A DNA stretch of 64,000 nucleotides. It comes from Metabacillus indicus LMG 22858 (lineage in GTDB: Bacteria; Bacillota; Bacilli; Bacillales; Bacillaceae). Every line of letters begins with the position of its first letter. Positions within the stretch are counted from its first letter, which is position 1. A program made the translations under genes and the position numbers. The notes beneath the pieces were generated by a model, which had not been told where the DNA came from, searched no databases, and saw nothing but the letters and a program-made list of their open reading frames with translations. Location of the stretch: assembly GCF_000708755.2 (NCBI RefSeq), contig NZ_JGVU02000001.1, positions 434,001-498,000 of the forward strand. The letters are read 5' to 3'. Shown piece by piece: positions 1 to 9,142 of the stretch.

Positions 1-679
1 CAATCCTTTCACCAGGTGCAACTAAGTCAAGTTCATTATTGGAATTGGAAAAAGGGGAAGATGCCCTGTTAAATCCTACTGAGCCAACCGAAATCACTTC
101 ATTATATGAGCCGGGATAAGAATACTCGGAAGTGCCCCCGTCCTGATCTCCTTCATTTCCCGCAGCACAAACGACGGATATCTGATTCGCAACGGCTTTT
201 TTTACAGCCTTGCGCAGCTCAGAATGATCAGACGGTCCTCCGAGTGACATCGAAATAACATCAACTTTCTGTTCAATGGCGTAAAGAATGCCTTTCACAA
301 TCCAGTCGTACTCACCGCTTCCTGTATCTCCTGCCAGCACTTTTACAACGAGAATTTTTGCCTGCGGGGCAACTCCCACATATTTTGATGCGGCAATTGT
401 TCCCGCTACGTGAGTGCCGTGGCCGTGGTAATCGTTCACCCGGTTTTGGTCCCCGTTGTCATCGGTCGTAAAATTACGCCCTCCTGCTATATTGCCGCGC
501 AGATCAGGGTGATTGATGTCACAGCCTGTATCAAGCACTGCGATCGTTATGCCCCTTCCGCGGACTCCCTTTTCCCAGATCTTTGGGGCTTGAATCATTT
601 CCACACCTTCAGAATTGGTTTTCACATTTTTAACAACCGGGCCATATTTATGGGGGAGCAGCCTTACTTGTCCTCTCAT
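1..679 (-). CDS. ispA: Intracellular subtilisin-family serine protease, IspA-like (3' part outside window)
   Basis: A cytoplasmic subtilisin-family endopeptidase (family S8), probably the major intracellular protease of stationary phase. The first 226 codons are in the window; the gene runs off the left edge. It begins with a short IspA-type leader (MRGQVRLLPHKYGP) and no signal peptide, which separates it from the secreted subtilisin at 40 kb. Visible catalytic residues are Asp50 (VLDTGCD) and His87 (HGHGTHVAG); the catalytic Ser lies outside. The ATG at 679 follows an AAAGGAGAGGGAG ribosome site. The run of five T (coding strand) near position 50 keeps frame, so the gene is intact as far as seen. 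IspA proteins are usually about 320 residues. Confidence 0.9.
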   Translation of the reverse strand, partial: MRGQVRLLPHKYGPVVKNVKTNSEGVEMIQAPKIWEKGVRGRGITIAVLDTGCDINHPDLRGNIAGGRNFTTDDNGDQNRVNDYHGHGTHVAGTIAASKYVGVAPQAKILVVKVLAGDTGSGEYDWIVKGILYAIEQKVDVISMSLGGPSDHSELRKAVKKAVANQISVVCAAGNEGDQDGGTSEYSYPGSYNEVISVGSVGFNRASSPFSNSNNELDLVAPGERI

Positions 680-794
680 CTCTCCCTCTCCTTTACTCGT
701 AATGCTTTAGGTATATGATGGCGTGAGCAAAAGCATGATGAATGACGAGAAGAAACTCATGACTCGTTCAAAACTCCCAAATGTGCTTTGCTTA

Positions 795-819
795 TTTTAA
801 TTTGACTAATTAAGGGTAT
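795..819 (+). promoter_or_regulatory. Candidate sigma-B promoter
   Basis: TTTTAA (795-800), a 13-base spacer and GGGTAT (814-819) match the sigma-B consensus GTTTAA-N12-15-GGGTAT at 11 of 12 positions. It sits 50 bases before the TspO-like gene. The -10 is perfect, the -35 has one mismatch. Confidence 0.5.
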
Positions 820-868
820 GAAAAAAAGACAGGCAAAATACACTAATTGTGAAAAGGAGGAGGTCATC

Positions 869-1609
869 ATGAAGAGATTTTCCGGTTTTGCCCTTCTGAA
901 TGCGGCGGGATATGTTCTCGTCATTGTTGTTAACTATCTGGCAAATGCCCTGCCGCTCAATGGACAGACATCTGCAGAGGTGTCTGACAGTATCCCGGTT
1001 TTGTTCACGCCTGCAGGCTATGCATTTTCCATCTGGGGACTGATTTACCTGCTGCTTGGAATTTGGACGGCAAGACAATTTTTTGTGAATGAAGAAGAAC
1101 GCATGAACTATGCAAAGATTGGCATTTGGTTTTTCCTGAGCTGTATCTTTAACAGCCTATGGCTTTTTGCTTTCCATTATGAACTGTTTCCGGTCTCGCT
1201 GCTTGTCATGCTGGGACTGCTGATTTCCCTGATTATCGTGTATACGCGCATTCAGCGTTTACCAGAACGGAAATGGCTCATGAGAACACCGTTTTCGATT
1301 TATCTAGGCTGGATTTCAGTTGCAACAATCGTAAACTTTTTCATTTTCTTTTATACGGCAGGCATTGAATCATTCCTTGGCTTGAATGAGCTCGCCTGGG
1401 CAGTTATTATGCTGATTGTCGGAGCCGTGCTTGCCGTCTGGTTTACATTCAAAAATGATGATGTCTATTATCCGCTTGTCTTCATCTGGGCATATATTGC
1501 CATTTATGTGATGCAGGATCCGGCTGCCATCAAAAGAACAGTTGTCATAACGGTGATCGTCATTGCAGCGGCTGTTCTGTTAAAACTTATTCAAAAGCTT
1601 CGGAAATAA
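869..1609 (+). CDS. TspO/MBR-related (tryptophan-rich sensory protein-like) membrane protein
   Basis: A 246-residue polytopic membrane protein with about seven hydrophobic segments. The segment FTPAGYAFSIWGLIYLL (near residue 47) resembles the first conserved stretch of TspO/MBR proteins, and the protein is rich in Trp, but it is longer than classical TspO (about 160 residues), so membership in the wider family is inferred. TspO proteins bind porphyrins or other small hydrophobic ligands; a substrate cannot be read here. The ATG at 869 is preferred over the in-frame one at 818 because AAAGGAGGAGG precedes it at normal spacing. It is a single gene with its own terminator and a sigma-B-like promoter, which suggests a stress-linked role. 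Confidence 0.65.
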   Translation: MKRFSGFALLNAAGYVLVIVVNYLANALPLNGQTSAEVSDSIPVLFTPAGYAFSIWGLIYLLLGIWTARQFFVNEEERMNYAKIGIWFFLSCIFNSLWLFAFHYELFPVSLLVMLGLLISLIIVYTRIQRLPERKWLMRTPFSIYLGWISVATIVNFFIFFYTAGIESFLGLNELAWAVIMLIVGAVLAVWFTFKNDDVYYPLVFIWAYIAIYVMQDPAAIKRTVVITVIVIAAAVLLKLIQKLRK

Positions 1610-1645
1610 GAAAAGTGATGCTGGAACTTAACGATTTCAGAGATG

Positions 1646-1686
1646 AAAAACACCGAACTAGGATATAGCTAGCTCGGTGTTTTTTT
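1646..1686 (+). terminator. Intrinsic terminator after TspO-like gene
   Basis: The stem AACACCGA/TCGGTGTT with an inner CTAG-rich loop is followed by seven T. A near copy (CCGAACTAG stem) precedes the second array of the same repeat family at 42.95 kb. Confidence 0.85.
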
Positions 1687-1715
1687 CGTGTTAAAGTACA
1701 GGACTAGAAGAGGGT

Positions 1716-2120
1716 GCCGCCACTTTTATCAGACATGGAACCTCGTTTGTGGCGTTATTAGAGGTACTGCTGCCACTTTCATCGGAAGAGGAACCTCATT
1801 TGTGGCGTTATTCGAGGTAGTGCTGCCACTTTCACCGGAAGAGGAACCTCATTTGTGGCGTTATTCGAGGTAGTGCTGCCACTTTCACCGGAAGGACCTC
1901 ATATGTGGCGTCATTCGCGATAGTGCTGCCACTTTCACCGGAAGAGGAACCTCGTTTGTGGCGTTATTCGAGGTAGTGCTGCCACTTTCATCGGAAGAGG
2001 AACCTCATATGTGGCGTCATTCGCGATAGTGCTGCTACTTTCATCGGAAGAGGAACCTCATATGTGGCGTCATTCGCGATAGTGCTGCCACTTTTATCAG
2101 AAAAGGAACCTCATTTGTGT
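1716..2120. repeat. Tandem repeat array, family A (53-bp unit, about 8 copies)
   Basis: Units start at 1718, 1771, 1824, 1877, 1927, 1980, 2033 and 2086, a 53-bp period with one 3-bp deletion in the fourth unit. Each unit begins TGCCACTTTC and carries CCTCATTTGTGGCG, giving GCCAC and GTGGC arms. The array lies between convergent genes, directly after the TspO-like terminator. The only reading frame across part of it is a repeat artefact. The same family recurs at 43,037. Confidence 0.95.
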
Positions 2121-2192
2121 AGTCATACCCTGAAACAGCATCAGTTTTAAGAATATTTTCAAGTGAACTACCGACATGTTTTCTCCCAGCCC

Positions 2193-2660
2193 CTAGGATG
2201 ATTCTTTTTTAAAACTTCCTTCCAGTACCTTCTGATAGCCGTAAATCAAAGCTGCATAGGAAACCGAAAGTGCAAAGAGGCAGTGCTTATTTAATTTCTT
2301 CAGCTTATATAAACCTGTTTTTTCGAAAACGTAGGTGAGAGGATAGGCCAATAGGAAATCCATGGCCGCATTAAGCAGCATAAACCTCCAAAATTTTCCG
2401 TGTGTAAGGTGGAATATCCAGAGGGTTCCTGAAATGAACGGGCCGAATATAAAGCTCAGATCTCCCCATAAGCGGTTTTTCTTTCCTCCTTTAATCGTCC
2501 AAAGCTGATAAGGCCCTGCGATCATTGTTTCAACCGCCAACAACAATGAGACAAGAAAAGAGGCAGGCGAAAAGCGAAGGATGGAAGCGGGCTTTAATAA
2601 GAACAGGCTTCCCCAGGAAAGAATAAGAATGATGATTCTGATCGGTTTTGAATAGGTCAC
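2193..2660 (-). CDS. Hypothetical membrane protein
   Basis: A 155-residue protein with about four hydrophobic helices (near residues 8-23, 33-50, 70-85 and 95-112) and a basic, soluble-looking C-terminal third. I do not recognise a named family. The GTG start is placed by an AGGAGGGA ribosome site 8 bases upstream. It is transcribed alone, convergent with the TspO-like gene across the repeat array, and its start faces the aldA terminator. The length and a clean ribosome site argue for a real gene. Confidence 0.7.
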   Translation of the reverse strand: MTYSKPIRIIILILSWGSLFLLKPASILRFSPASFLVSLLLAVETMIAGPYQLWTIKGGKKNRLWGDLSFIFGPFISGTLWIFHLTHGKFWRFMLLNAAMDFLLAYPLTYVFEKTGLYKLKKLNKHCLFALSVSYAALIYGYQKVLEGSFKKESS

Positions 2661-2709
2661 AAAAAATCCCTCCTGTTATTCATCATGCTCGAATGGGGGA
2701 GGAATTATG

Positions 2710-2743
2710 AAAAAACGTCCAGACAATTGCCTGAACGTTTTTT
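2710..2743 (-). terminator. Terminator of aldA-like gene
   Basis: AAAAACGTTCAGGCAATTG pairs with the facing CAGACGTTTTT arm. It lies right after the aldehyde dehydrogenase stop on the minus strand. Confidence 0.85.
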
Positions 2744-2744
2744 G

Positions 2745-4193
2745 TTATGCTTTTTTGTCGTCATACTGCATGTAAACGGCTTGTGTGACAGTGAAGTCTT
2801 CAATCCCGTGTTTGCCGTCTGCTCCGCCAAGCCCTGATTTACGCAGGCCGGCATGATAGCCTTGAATGGCTTCGAAATTTTCACGGTTAATGAAGGTCTC
2901 GCCGAACTTCAGTTCATTTGCTGCACGCATGGCTTCGTGGACATTATCTGTATAGATGGACGATGAGAGGCCGTAATCAGAATCATTTGCAAGCTCGATT
3001 GCTTCATCAAGCGTTTTATACGTCATAATCGGAAGAACGGGTCCGAAAATTTCTTCCTGGATGATTTCTGAATCCTGACTGACATTTGTTATGACGGTAG
3101 GTTCATAAAAGAATCCTCCGGATATGTCAGCCCGCTTTCCGCCAGTAAGAATTTTTGCCCCGCTGTCAACAGCATTATGAACCATCTTTTCAACCGTTTC
3201 CAGGCGGTCCTTGCTGACGAGCGGTCCCATTTCAGACTCTCTGTCTGCAGGCATTCCAACCTTTGTATCTTTCATAGCTACTGTCATTTTCTCGATAAAT
3301 TCTTCAGCAACATCCTCATGCACATACACACGTTCCGCATTTGTACAAGCCTGACCGGAATTTGTGATTCTCGACTGTTTGATGCTCTTAACGGCAGTCT
3401 CGAGATTTGCATGCTTCGTCACGATGGCAGGTGCCTTACCGCCAAGCTCCAGGTTCACCTTCGTGATGTTTTGGGCAGCTGCTTCCATAACCTTTGTTCC
3501 TGCTTTCACGCTGCCGGTCATGGTAATGATGCCAACCTTAGGGTGAGAGGCCATCACGTTTCCGATTGTCGAACCTTTTCCGGTAATGAAATTGTAAACG
3601 CCGGGAGGAATATCTTTCATTTCATCAATGATTTTTGTGAACTCAGCTGCGGTATTTGGTGTTTGCTGGCTTGGTTTGAGAACAATGGTGCAGCCTGTAA
3701 TAAGAGCGGTTGCGACTTTCCTTGCCAAGATGAAAACAGGAAAGTTCCATGGGACGATTCCCGCAACAACGCCTATCGGCTTCCTGAACATCAGGATGTT
3801 TTCATTCGGACGGTCACTCGGAATGATTTCCCCTTCAATCCTGCGTGCCCACTCGGACATGTAGTAAAAGTAGTCAATTGCCGTATCAACCTCACCGCTT
3901 GCCTGCTTATATGGCTTTCCCTGTTCCTCCATCAGTAGTTCAATAAAGGTTTCACGCCGTTCCTTCAGCCTGTCCCCAAGAGCTCTGACGATTTTTCCTC
4001 TATCTGCTGAGGGGACTTTTTCCCATTGCTTCTGAGCTTTGAATGCCGCTTCAATCGCTTTGTTTGCATCTTCTTCTGTACCTGCAAAAATGGCTGAAAT
4101 GACTTCCTCTGTCGCCGGATTTACGACTTCAATTGTTTCATCTGAAGTTGAATCCATGTATTCTCCGTTAATATATAATTTATGCCGTTTCAT
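2745..4193 (-). CDS. aldA: Aldehyde dehydrogenase, lactaldehyde dehydrogenase (AldA)-like
   Basis: A 482-residue NAD(P)-dependent aldehyde dehydrogenase. Key residues are visible: Asn150 in VPWNFP, Glu249 in LELGGKAP and the nucleophile Cys283 in NSGQACTNAERVY. The SEWARRIEGEIIPSDRP stretch and the C-terminal INRENFEAIQGYHAG match Escherichia coli AldA closely, so oxidation of lactaldehyde or glycolaldehyde to the acid is the best guess; related substrates such as betaine aldehyde are less likely. The ATG is preceded by GGAGG 6-7 bases upstream. It is monocistronic with its own terminator, and no fucose or rhamnose genes are nearby, so its pathway is open. Confidence 0.85.
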   Translation of the reverse strand: MKRHKLYINGEYMDSTSDETIEVVNPATEEVISAIFAGTEEDANKAIEAAFKAQKQWEKVPSADRGKIVRALGDRLKERRETFIELLMEEQGKPYKQASGEVDTAIDYFYYMSEWARRIEGEIIPSDRPNENILMFRKPIGVVAGIVPWNFPVFILARKVATALITGCTIVLKPSQQTPNTAAEFTKIIDEMKDIPPGVYNFITGKGSTIGNVMASHPKVGIITMTGSVKAGTKVMEAAAQNITKVNLELGGKAPAIVTKHANLETAVKSIKQSRITNSGQACTNAERVYVHEDVAEEFIEKMTVAMKDTKVGMPADRESEMGPLVSKDRLETVEKMVHNAVDSGAKILTGGKRADISGGFFYEPTVITNVSQDSEIIQEEIFGPVLPIMTYKTLDEAIELANDSDYGLSSSIYTDNVHEAMRAANELKFGETFINRENFEAIQGYHAGLRKSGLGGADGKHGIEDFTVTQAVYMQYDDKKA

Positions 4194-4291
4194 AGTGATC
4201 CTCCTTCAATTTCAATCTAGTAGACTGTTCCACTCATGGTTATCCCTTAAACATGAGAATCTTTTTTAATGTGCAGCGAAAAATTGGAAAT

Positions 4292-4317
4292 TGAAACTTT
4301 TTTGTGCTAGATTCGTA
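4292..4317 (+). promoter_or_regulatory. Sigma-W promoter of terD
   Basis: TGAAAC (4292-4297), a 16-base spacer and CGTA (4314-4317) match the ECF sigma-W consensus exactly. It lies 53 bases before terD, whose B. subtilis relatives (yceCDE) are also in the sigma-W regulon. Confidence 0.85.
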
Positions 4318-4370
4318 GTACAATAGAAGCAGACTTCCTTTAATGGAAAATATTTTTAGGGGTGATCAAC

Positions 4371-4949
4371 TTGTCAATTTCATTATCAAAAGGACAGCGC
4401 ATTGATCTTACGAAAACAAATCCGGGTTTAACAAAAGTGATTATCGGTCTTGGGTGGGATACGAATAAATATTCAGGCGGCAGAGATTTTGATTTGGATG
4501 CGTCGGCATTTCTTGCAGATGGAAATGGAAATGTACAGAACGATCTTGATTTTATCTTTTATAACAATTTAAAGAGTCCAAATGGGGCAGTTGAACATAC
4601 AGGGGATAACCGCACAGGTGAAGGAGACGGGGACGATGAACAGATGATCATTGATTTTTCCCTGATGCCTTCTCACGTTGAGAAAATCGGCATTACCGTT
4701 ACCATTCATGATGCAGAAGCCCGAAGCCAGAACTTCGGCCAGGTTTCCAATGCCTTCGTGCGCGTTGTAAATGCAGACAACTCTGAAGAAGTGCTGCGCT
4801 ATGACCTCGGTGAAGACTTCTCAGTCGAAACAGCAGTAGTTGTATGCGAATTGTACAAGCACGGCCAGGACTGGAAGTTCAATGCAATCGGCAGCGGCTT
4901 CTCAGGAGGACTCGCTGCATTATGCCGAAACTACGGACTTGATGTCTGA
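4371..4949 (+). CDS. terD: TerD-family stress protein
   Basis: A 192-residue TerD/YceC-YceE type protein, a calcium-binding cytoplasmic family linked to tellurite resistance and general envelope stress. Hallmarks are the start [31 protein letters not shown], the acidic DFDLDASAF loop and the GDGDDEQ loop, which carry the Ca-binding aspartates. The TTG at 4371 is chosen because AGGGGTG lies at proper distance and the protein then starts like its relatives; the in-frame GTG at 4362 overlaps that ribosome site. It forms an operon with the VWA gene 15 bases downstream, transcribed from a sigma-W promoter. Confidence 0.92.
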   Translation: MSISLSKGQRIDLTKTNPGLTKVIIGLGWDTNKYSGGRDFDLDASAFLADGNGNVQNDLDFIFYNNLKSPNGAVEHTGDNRTGEGDGDDEQMIIDFSLMPSHVEKIGITVTIHDAEARSQNFGQVSNAFVRVVNADNSEEVLRYDLGEDFSVETAVVVCELYKHGQDWKFNAIGSGFSGGLAALCRNYGLDV

Positions 4950-4964
4950 TAGGAGGCTGTGAAC

Positions 4965-5630
4965 ATGAGCACAATCAATTTGATGAAAAAAACGGCCGGT
5001 ATCGTTCTTGAGAAAAAAAAGCTTACAGGTGTCGTCGCAAGAGTAGGTCTTGTTCTTGATATTTCCGGTTCAATGCGGAGCCTCTACAAGGATGGAACCG
5101 TGCAAAAGGTGGTTGAGAGAATTCTTGCAGTGGCAAGCCAGTTTGATGATGACGGAATGCTTGACGTCTGGGTATACGACAATGAATTTACAAGACTTCC
5201 ATCAGTCACAGAACGAGATTTCGAAAACTATGTAAACAGAGAGATTCTTTTTAACGATTCTATACATAAATTCGGGCGCAACGATGAACCGCCGGTCATG
5301 TTTGATGTCATGACAAAATATTTAAAGGAAGAGCCGAGCAGTGATCCTGCGTTTGTCGTGTTTATAAACGACGGAGGCTGTAAAAGCACAATTAAAAAAC
5401 CGGTTGTGTCATCTTCTGATAAGCCGCTTTTCTGGCAGTTTGTCGGGATTGGAGATTCCAATTTTAAAGTGCTTGAAAATCTGGACACAATGGAAGGCAG
5501 GTTCATCGACAACGCAAACTTCTTCCATGTGCAGAACATCGATGCAATGACAGATGAAGAGCTTTATGACCGTTTACTGAATGAGTTTCCGGACTGGATC
5601 AGAGAAGCAAAGGACAAACGAGTATTGTGA
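4965..5630 (+). CDS. VWA-domain protein, TerF-like
   Basis: A 221-residue von Willebrand factor A protein of the TerF type, often encoded with TerD. The MIDAS motif DISGSMRS lies near residue 33, and FINDGGC supplies a later metal-site region. Such proteins probably act with TerD in metal-dependent stress complexes; the precise role is not established. The ATG at 4965 follows AGGAGG by 8 bases; an in-frame GTG at 4959 is too close. It is the last gene of the operon and is followed by a strong terminator. No TelA/TerC gene is adjacent, although a TerC-family gene occurs at 55.8 kb. Confidence 0.85.
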   Translation: MSTINLMKKTAGIVLEKKKLTGVVARVGLVLDISGSMRSLYKDGTVQKVVERILAVASQFDDDGMLDVWVYDNEFTRLPSVTERDFENYVNREILFNDSIHKFGRNDEPPVMFDVMTKYLKEEPSSDPAFVVFINDGGCKSTIKKPVVSSSDKPLFWQFVGIGDSNFKVLENLDTMEGRFIDNANFFHVQNIDAMTDEELYDRLLNEFPDWIREAKDKRVL

Positions 5631-5636
5631 TTTTGA

Positions 5637-5670
5637 GGCCACAGGGCATAATCCTGTGGTCTTTTTTTTC
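5637..5670 (+). terminator. Terminator of terD operon
   Basis: GGCCACAGG and CCTGTGGTC form the stem, followed by eight T. Confidence 0.9.
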
Positions 5671-5843
5671 TGTTCTGATTGAAAAATCATTCCTTTTTCC
5701 TGTTTGCTTATGTGAATCTGCATACAAACCAATCTTTTTTCATGCCCCGCTCACAAAAAACGAATCAAAAGACCCGTAAAATTGTGGGCATTTACATAAT
5801 TTACAATTGAGAAAACAGGTCGGCACCTCTTGCCGTCTAGTCA

Positions 5844-5857
5844 TAAAAGCGCTATCA
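5844..5857 (+). promoter_or_regulatory. cre site (CcpA) in mur promoter
   Basis: TAAAAGCGCTATCA matches the palindromic cre TGAAAGCGCTTTCA at 12 of 14 positions. It lies just upstream of a perfect TATAAT -10 (5864-5869), which fits carbon catabolite repression of the mur operon. Confidence 0.7.
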
Positions 5858-5870
5858 TGGACGTATAATC

Positions 5871-5885
5871 TGAAATGTAATTTCA
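5871..5885 (+). promoter_or_regulatory. RpiR-type (MurR) operator at the mur transcription start
   Basis: TGAAATGTAATTTCA is a perfect dyad of the form TGAAA-N5-TTTCA, directly after TATAAT (5864-5869). A second, weaker copy TGAAATTATGTTTAG lies at 5904-5918. The encoded RpiR-family regulator MurR is the likely ligand; this link is inferred from position and half-site type. Confidence 0.65.
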
Positions 5886-5968
5886 AAAAAGTTAAGTTTA
5901 AATTGAAATTATGTTTAGATTAAAATATACTGAATAGTAAGAATTTTGTTAGGGGGCAACATCCTTTT

Positions 5969-6877
5969 ATGGAAAAACAGCTGCGTTCATTAACGACAGA
6001 ATTGAGAAATGAACAAACAATGAAGATCGACAGCGCAAGCACGCTTGAAATCCTCTCGATCATGAATAACGAGGATATGAAAATAGCGGCGGCAGTACAA
6101 GAAGTTCTTCCTGAAGTGAAGGCGGCCGTAGAGTTTGCCTATGAATCTCTTAAAAAGGGAGGCAGGATCATTTATATTGGTGCAGGCACAAGCGGCAGGC
6201 TCGGAGTCCTCGACGCTGTCGAATGCCCGCCGACCTTCAGTACATCACCGGATACAGTCATCGGGCTGATTGCCGGTGGGGAACGAGCTTTTGTTAAAGC
6301 GGTAGAAGGAGCAGAAGACAGAGAAGATTTTGGAGTAAATGATTTAAAATCCATCCAGCTCACAGCTAATGATACGGTAGTAGGCATTGCCGCAAGCGGA
6401 AGAACGCCTTATGTTTACGGAGGCCTTCAATATGCAAAAAGCATCGGGGCTAAAACAGTCGCTCTTTCATGCAACAAAGATGCGAAAATTTCTGAAGCGG
6501 CGGAAGTCGGTATAGAAGTGATTGTTGGGCCTGAAGTTGTAACGGGTTCAACAAGAATGAAAGCGGCTACTGCCCACAAGATGGTTTTAAACATGATCTC
6601 AACAGCATCCATGATCAAAATCGGAAAAGTGTATGAAAATCTGATGGTTGATGTGAATGTGAGCAACTACAAGCTCAAAGAACGGGCCGTCAGCATCATC
6701 CAGACGTTAACTGGATCAGATTATGAAACGGCAAAAGAGACTCTTGAAAAAGCGGAGCTGAAAGTGAAGCCGTCCATTGTCATGATTAAAGCGGGAGTCG
6801 CGTATGACGAAGCATCTGATTTATTGCTTCGCGCAGACGGAGATGTCCGAAAAGCCATCTCACTTCATGAAGGGTAA
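5969..6877 (+). CDS. murQ: N-acetylmuramic acid 6-phosphate etherase
   Basis: MurQ cleaves the lactyl ether of MurNAc-6-phosphate, giving GlcNAc-6-phosphate and D-lactate, the key step in recycling cell-wall MurNAc in the cytoplasm. The 302-residue protein has the SIS fold with [20 protein letters not shown] near residue 72 and [17 protein letters not shown] near 190, both family signatures, and the usual C-terminal helical domain. It is the first gene of a seven-gene murein-recovery operon, 12 bases before murR. AGGGGGC lies 11 bases before the ATG. Length is normal for the family. Confidence 0.97.
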   Translation: MEKQLRSLTTELRNEQTMKIDSASTLEILSIMNNEDMKIAAAVQEVLPEVKAAVEFAYESLKKGGRIIYIGAGTSGRLGVLDAVECPPTFSTSPDTVIGLIAGGERAFVKAVEGAEDREDFGVNDLKSIQLTANDTVVGIAASGRTPYVYGGLQYAKSIGAKTVALSCNKDAKISEAAEVGIEVIVGPEVVTGSTRMKAATAHKMVLNMISTASMIKIGKVYENLMVDVNVSNYKLKERAVSIIQTLTGSDYETAKETLEKAELKVKPSIVMIKAGVAYDEASDLLLRADGDVRKAISLHEG

Positions 6878-6889
6878 GGAGCGAAAGCT

Positions 6890-7747
6890 ATGACAACCGG
6901 TGCTCTCTCCATTATCCAAACGATGCTTTCCAAGCTGCCGCAATCTGAACAAAAGCTTGCCGAATATATTCTCAAACATCCGCACGAAGTGGTAAACAGC
7001 ACCGTAAGCGAGCTCAGCACATCGGCAAAGACAAGCGGGGCAGCTGTTGTCAGGCTCTGCAAATCACTTGGACTCAGAGGGTTTCAGGATCTGAAAATGA
7101 GAATTGCCGGCGACTTGATGAAGTCTGTTGAACAAGGCTACCGTGATATTGAGCCTGGTGAATCTCTTTACAGAGTTGTTGAGAAAACGACAAGCAATAC
7201 GATTCAGATTATAAGAGATACAGCGGAGATTATTGATCATGACAATCTGAAAATGGCAATCAGCATGCTCATGAAGGCGAAAAACGTTCACTTCTGCGGG
7301 GTAGGCGCATCAAACATAGTCGCGCAGGATGCCCAGCAAAAGCTGATCCGCATCAACAAAGGAGCAACTGCCTTTACAGATATGCATCTTGTTGCAACAT
7401 TAATAGCAAATGCACAGCCGGACGATGTGCTTTTCGCCATTTCGTTTTCGGGTGAAACGAAGGAAATCGTCAATGTGATGAAACTTGCAAGAGAAAGAGG
7501 AGTGAAAACGATTGGGCTTACCCATTTCGGGCAGACGACTGTTTCCTCACTCAGCGATGTCTCGCTTCATACTTCTTTCTCAAATGAAGCTCCATTCAGG
7601 AGCGCCGCGACGTCATCACGGCTTGCGCAGCTTTATATGATTGATATTTTATTCCTCGGAATGGCGACCGAGCAGTATGATGAGACCGTTCGATATATTG
7701 ACAATACAAGAGCGGCGATCAAATCAATGACAGAAAAAATGAAATAG
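6890..7747 (+). CDS. murR: MurR, RpiR-family transcriptional regulator
   Basis: A 285-residue regulator with an N-terminal HTH_6 domain (residues 1-77) and a C-terminal SIS sugar-phosphate domain (about 125-265, FCGVGASNIVAQDAQ and ISFSGETKEIV). The SIS domain probably senses MurNAc-6-phosphate. It is second in the mur operon, as ybbH/murR is in B. subtilis, and likely represses from the TGAAA-N5-TTTCA dyad at 5871. The ATG at 6890 is weakly preceded by AAGGAGCG. Confidence 0.93.
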   Translation: MTTGALSIIQTMLSKLPQSEQKLAEYILKHPHEVVNSTVSELSTSAKTSGAAVVRLCKSLGLRGFQDLKMRIAGDLMKSVEQGYRDIEPGESLYRVVEKTTSNTIQIIRDTAEIIDHDNLKMAISMLMKAKNVHFCGVGASNIVAQDAQQKLIRINKGATAFTDMHLVATLIANAQPDDVLFAISFSGETKEIVNVMKLARERGVKTIGLTHFGQTTVSSLSDVSLHTSFSNEAPFRSAATSSRLAQLYMIDILFLGMATEQYDETVRYIDNTRAAIKSMTEKMK

Positions 7748-7771
7748 GCACAACAAAAGGGGGATTACAGA

Positions 7772-9142
7772 ATGGCTAAGGGGAATAACAGAAACTTACT
7801 CATTGCCGAGCAGCTGCTTGAGCATCTTGGAGGAGCAGAAAACGTCAGTGCTTCTACACACTGCATGACTAGGCTTAGAGTTTCTCCGTATGACAAATCA
7901 AAAGTAAATATGGATGCCATTAAAAAAACAGACGGTGTTCTCGGGGTTGTAGAGGAAGAGACGATTCAGATCATTCTTGGACCTGGAGCTGTCAACAAGG
8001 TTTCGGCCGAGTTTGAAAAGCTGCTTGCTTCAGCGGACGGATTCGACTTAAAGGATGCCGCATCGAAAAACAAGTCGGAAATCGATAAAAAGAATGCAAA
8101 GCCTTTTAAACTGTTCCTCAGAAGAATTGCAAGCATCTTTATTCCGCTAATTCCGGCACTTGTCGCATCCGGGTTGATTACCGGTATTACAAAAGCAGTT
8201 GTCCAGGCAGAGTGGCTTGCAGCCGATTCACAGCTGGCCATTATTTTAACTGTTATAGGTTCAGGATTGTTCGCTTACCTAGGAATATTAGTCGGTACAA
8301 ACGCGGCAAAAGAATTTGGCGGTTCGCCGGCGCTTGGCGCACTCGCAGGTATTCTGGTCATTAACCCCGCAGTGGGCGATATTGCCCTGTTCGGCGAAAA
8401 TCTTCTTCCTGGACGCGGCGGCTTAATCGGAGTCCTTTTCGCTGCCATCTTTATTGCTTTCGTTGAAAAGCAGGTTCGCAAATTTGTTCCGCAGTCTCTT
8501 GATATTATCATTACACCTACCATTGCACTTTTAATTACAGGGATCGTAACCTATATCGTATTCATGCCAGTTGGAGGTTTTGTATCTGATACGATCACAA
8601 AAGGACTTCTGAGCGTGCTTGATCTTGGAGGAGTAGTTGCCGGTTTTGTCCTTGGAGCTACGTTCCTTCCGCTTGTTGTAACAGGTCTTCATCAGGGTCT
8701 GACACCTGTACATCTTGAGCTGATTAATTCAATCGGCGATGATCCGCTTCTTCCGATTCTTGCTATGGGAGGCGCAGGTCAGGTAGGGGCAGCCTTTGCC
8801 ATCTACTTCAAAACAAAGAAGAAAAGCCTGAAGCGCGCCATTGGCGGCGGTCTTCCATCAGGCATGCTCGGCATCGGCGAACCGCTGATCTTTGGTGTCA
8901 CACTGCCTCTGGGCCGTCCTTTCCTGACAGCATGTCTTGGAGCAGGAGTAGGGGGAGCCTTCCAGGCGCACTTTGATATTGCGACAATTGCAGTCGGTGT
9001 ATCCGGCCTTCCGCTGACATTCCTGGTTCACACAAACCAGATCCTTCTTTACCTTGCAGGACTCGCCATCTCTTATGCTGCAGGTTTCATCTTTACGTAT
9101 CTATTCGGATTTAAAGACGAAATGGCAGCTGAGTTCAAGTGA
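7772..9142 (+). CDS. murP: PTS N-acetylmuramic acid transporter, EIIBC
   Basis: MurP imports and phosphorylates MurNAc (or a MurNAc disaccharide, as in Staphylococcus). The 456-residue protein has an EIIB domain first, with the phosphorylated Cys31 in STHCMTRLRV, then an EIIC domain of about ten helices from residue 115. The EIIC motif LPSGMLGIGEPLIFGV near residue 363 matches the glucose superfamily. There is no EIIA domain, so a shared EIIA (Crr-type) must supply phosphate. It starts 24 bases after murR with AAAGGGGG upstream, and its stop overlaps the next gene. Confidence 0.95.
   Translation: MAKGNNRNLLIAEQLLEHLGGAENVSASTHCMTRLRVSPYDKSKVNMDAIKKTDGVLGVVEEETIQIILGPGAVNKVSAEFEKLLASADGFDLKDAASKNKSEIDKKNAKPFKLFLRRIASIFIPLIPALVASGLITGITKAVVQAEWLAADSQLAIILTVIGSGLFAYLGILVGTNAAKEFGGSPALGALAGILVINPAVGDIALFGENLLPGRGGLIGVLFAAIFIAFVEKQVRKFVPQSLDIIITPTIALLITGIVTYIVFMPVGGFVSDTITKGLLSVLDLGGVVAGFVLGATFLPLVVTGLHQGLTPVHLELINSIGDDPLLPILAMGGAGQVGAAFAIYFKTKKKSLKRAIGGGLPSGMLGIGEPLIFGVTLPLGRPFLTACLGAGVGGAFQAHFDIATIAVGVSGLPLTFLVHTNQILLYLAGLAISYAAGFIFTYLFGFKDEMAAEFK

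Noticed and set aside
40-60. Frameshift in the ispA-like gene
   Set aside because: On first reading the homopolymer looked one base too long; recounting gives five A on the plus strand and an open frame (SSPFSNSNNELDL).
3177-3938. 253-codon frame opposite aldA
   Set aside because: Shadow of a strongly supported dehydrogenase gene, with no ribosome site or family features.
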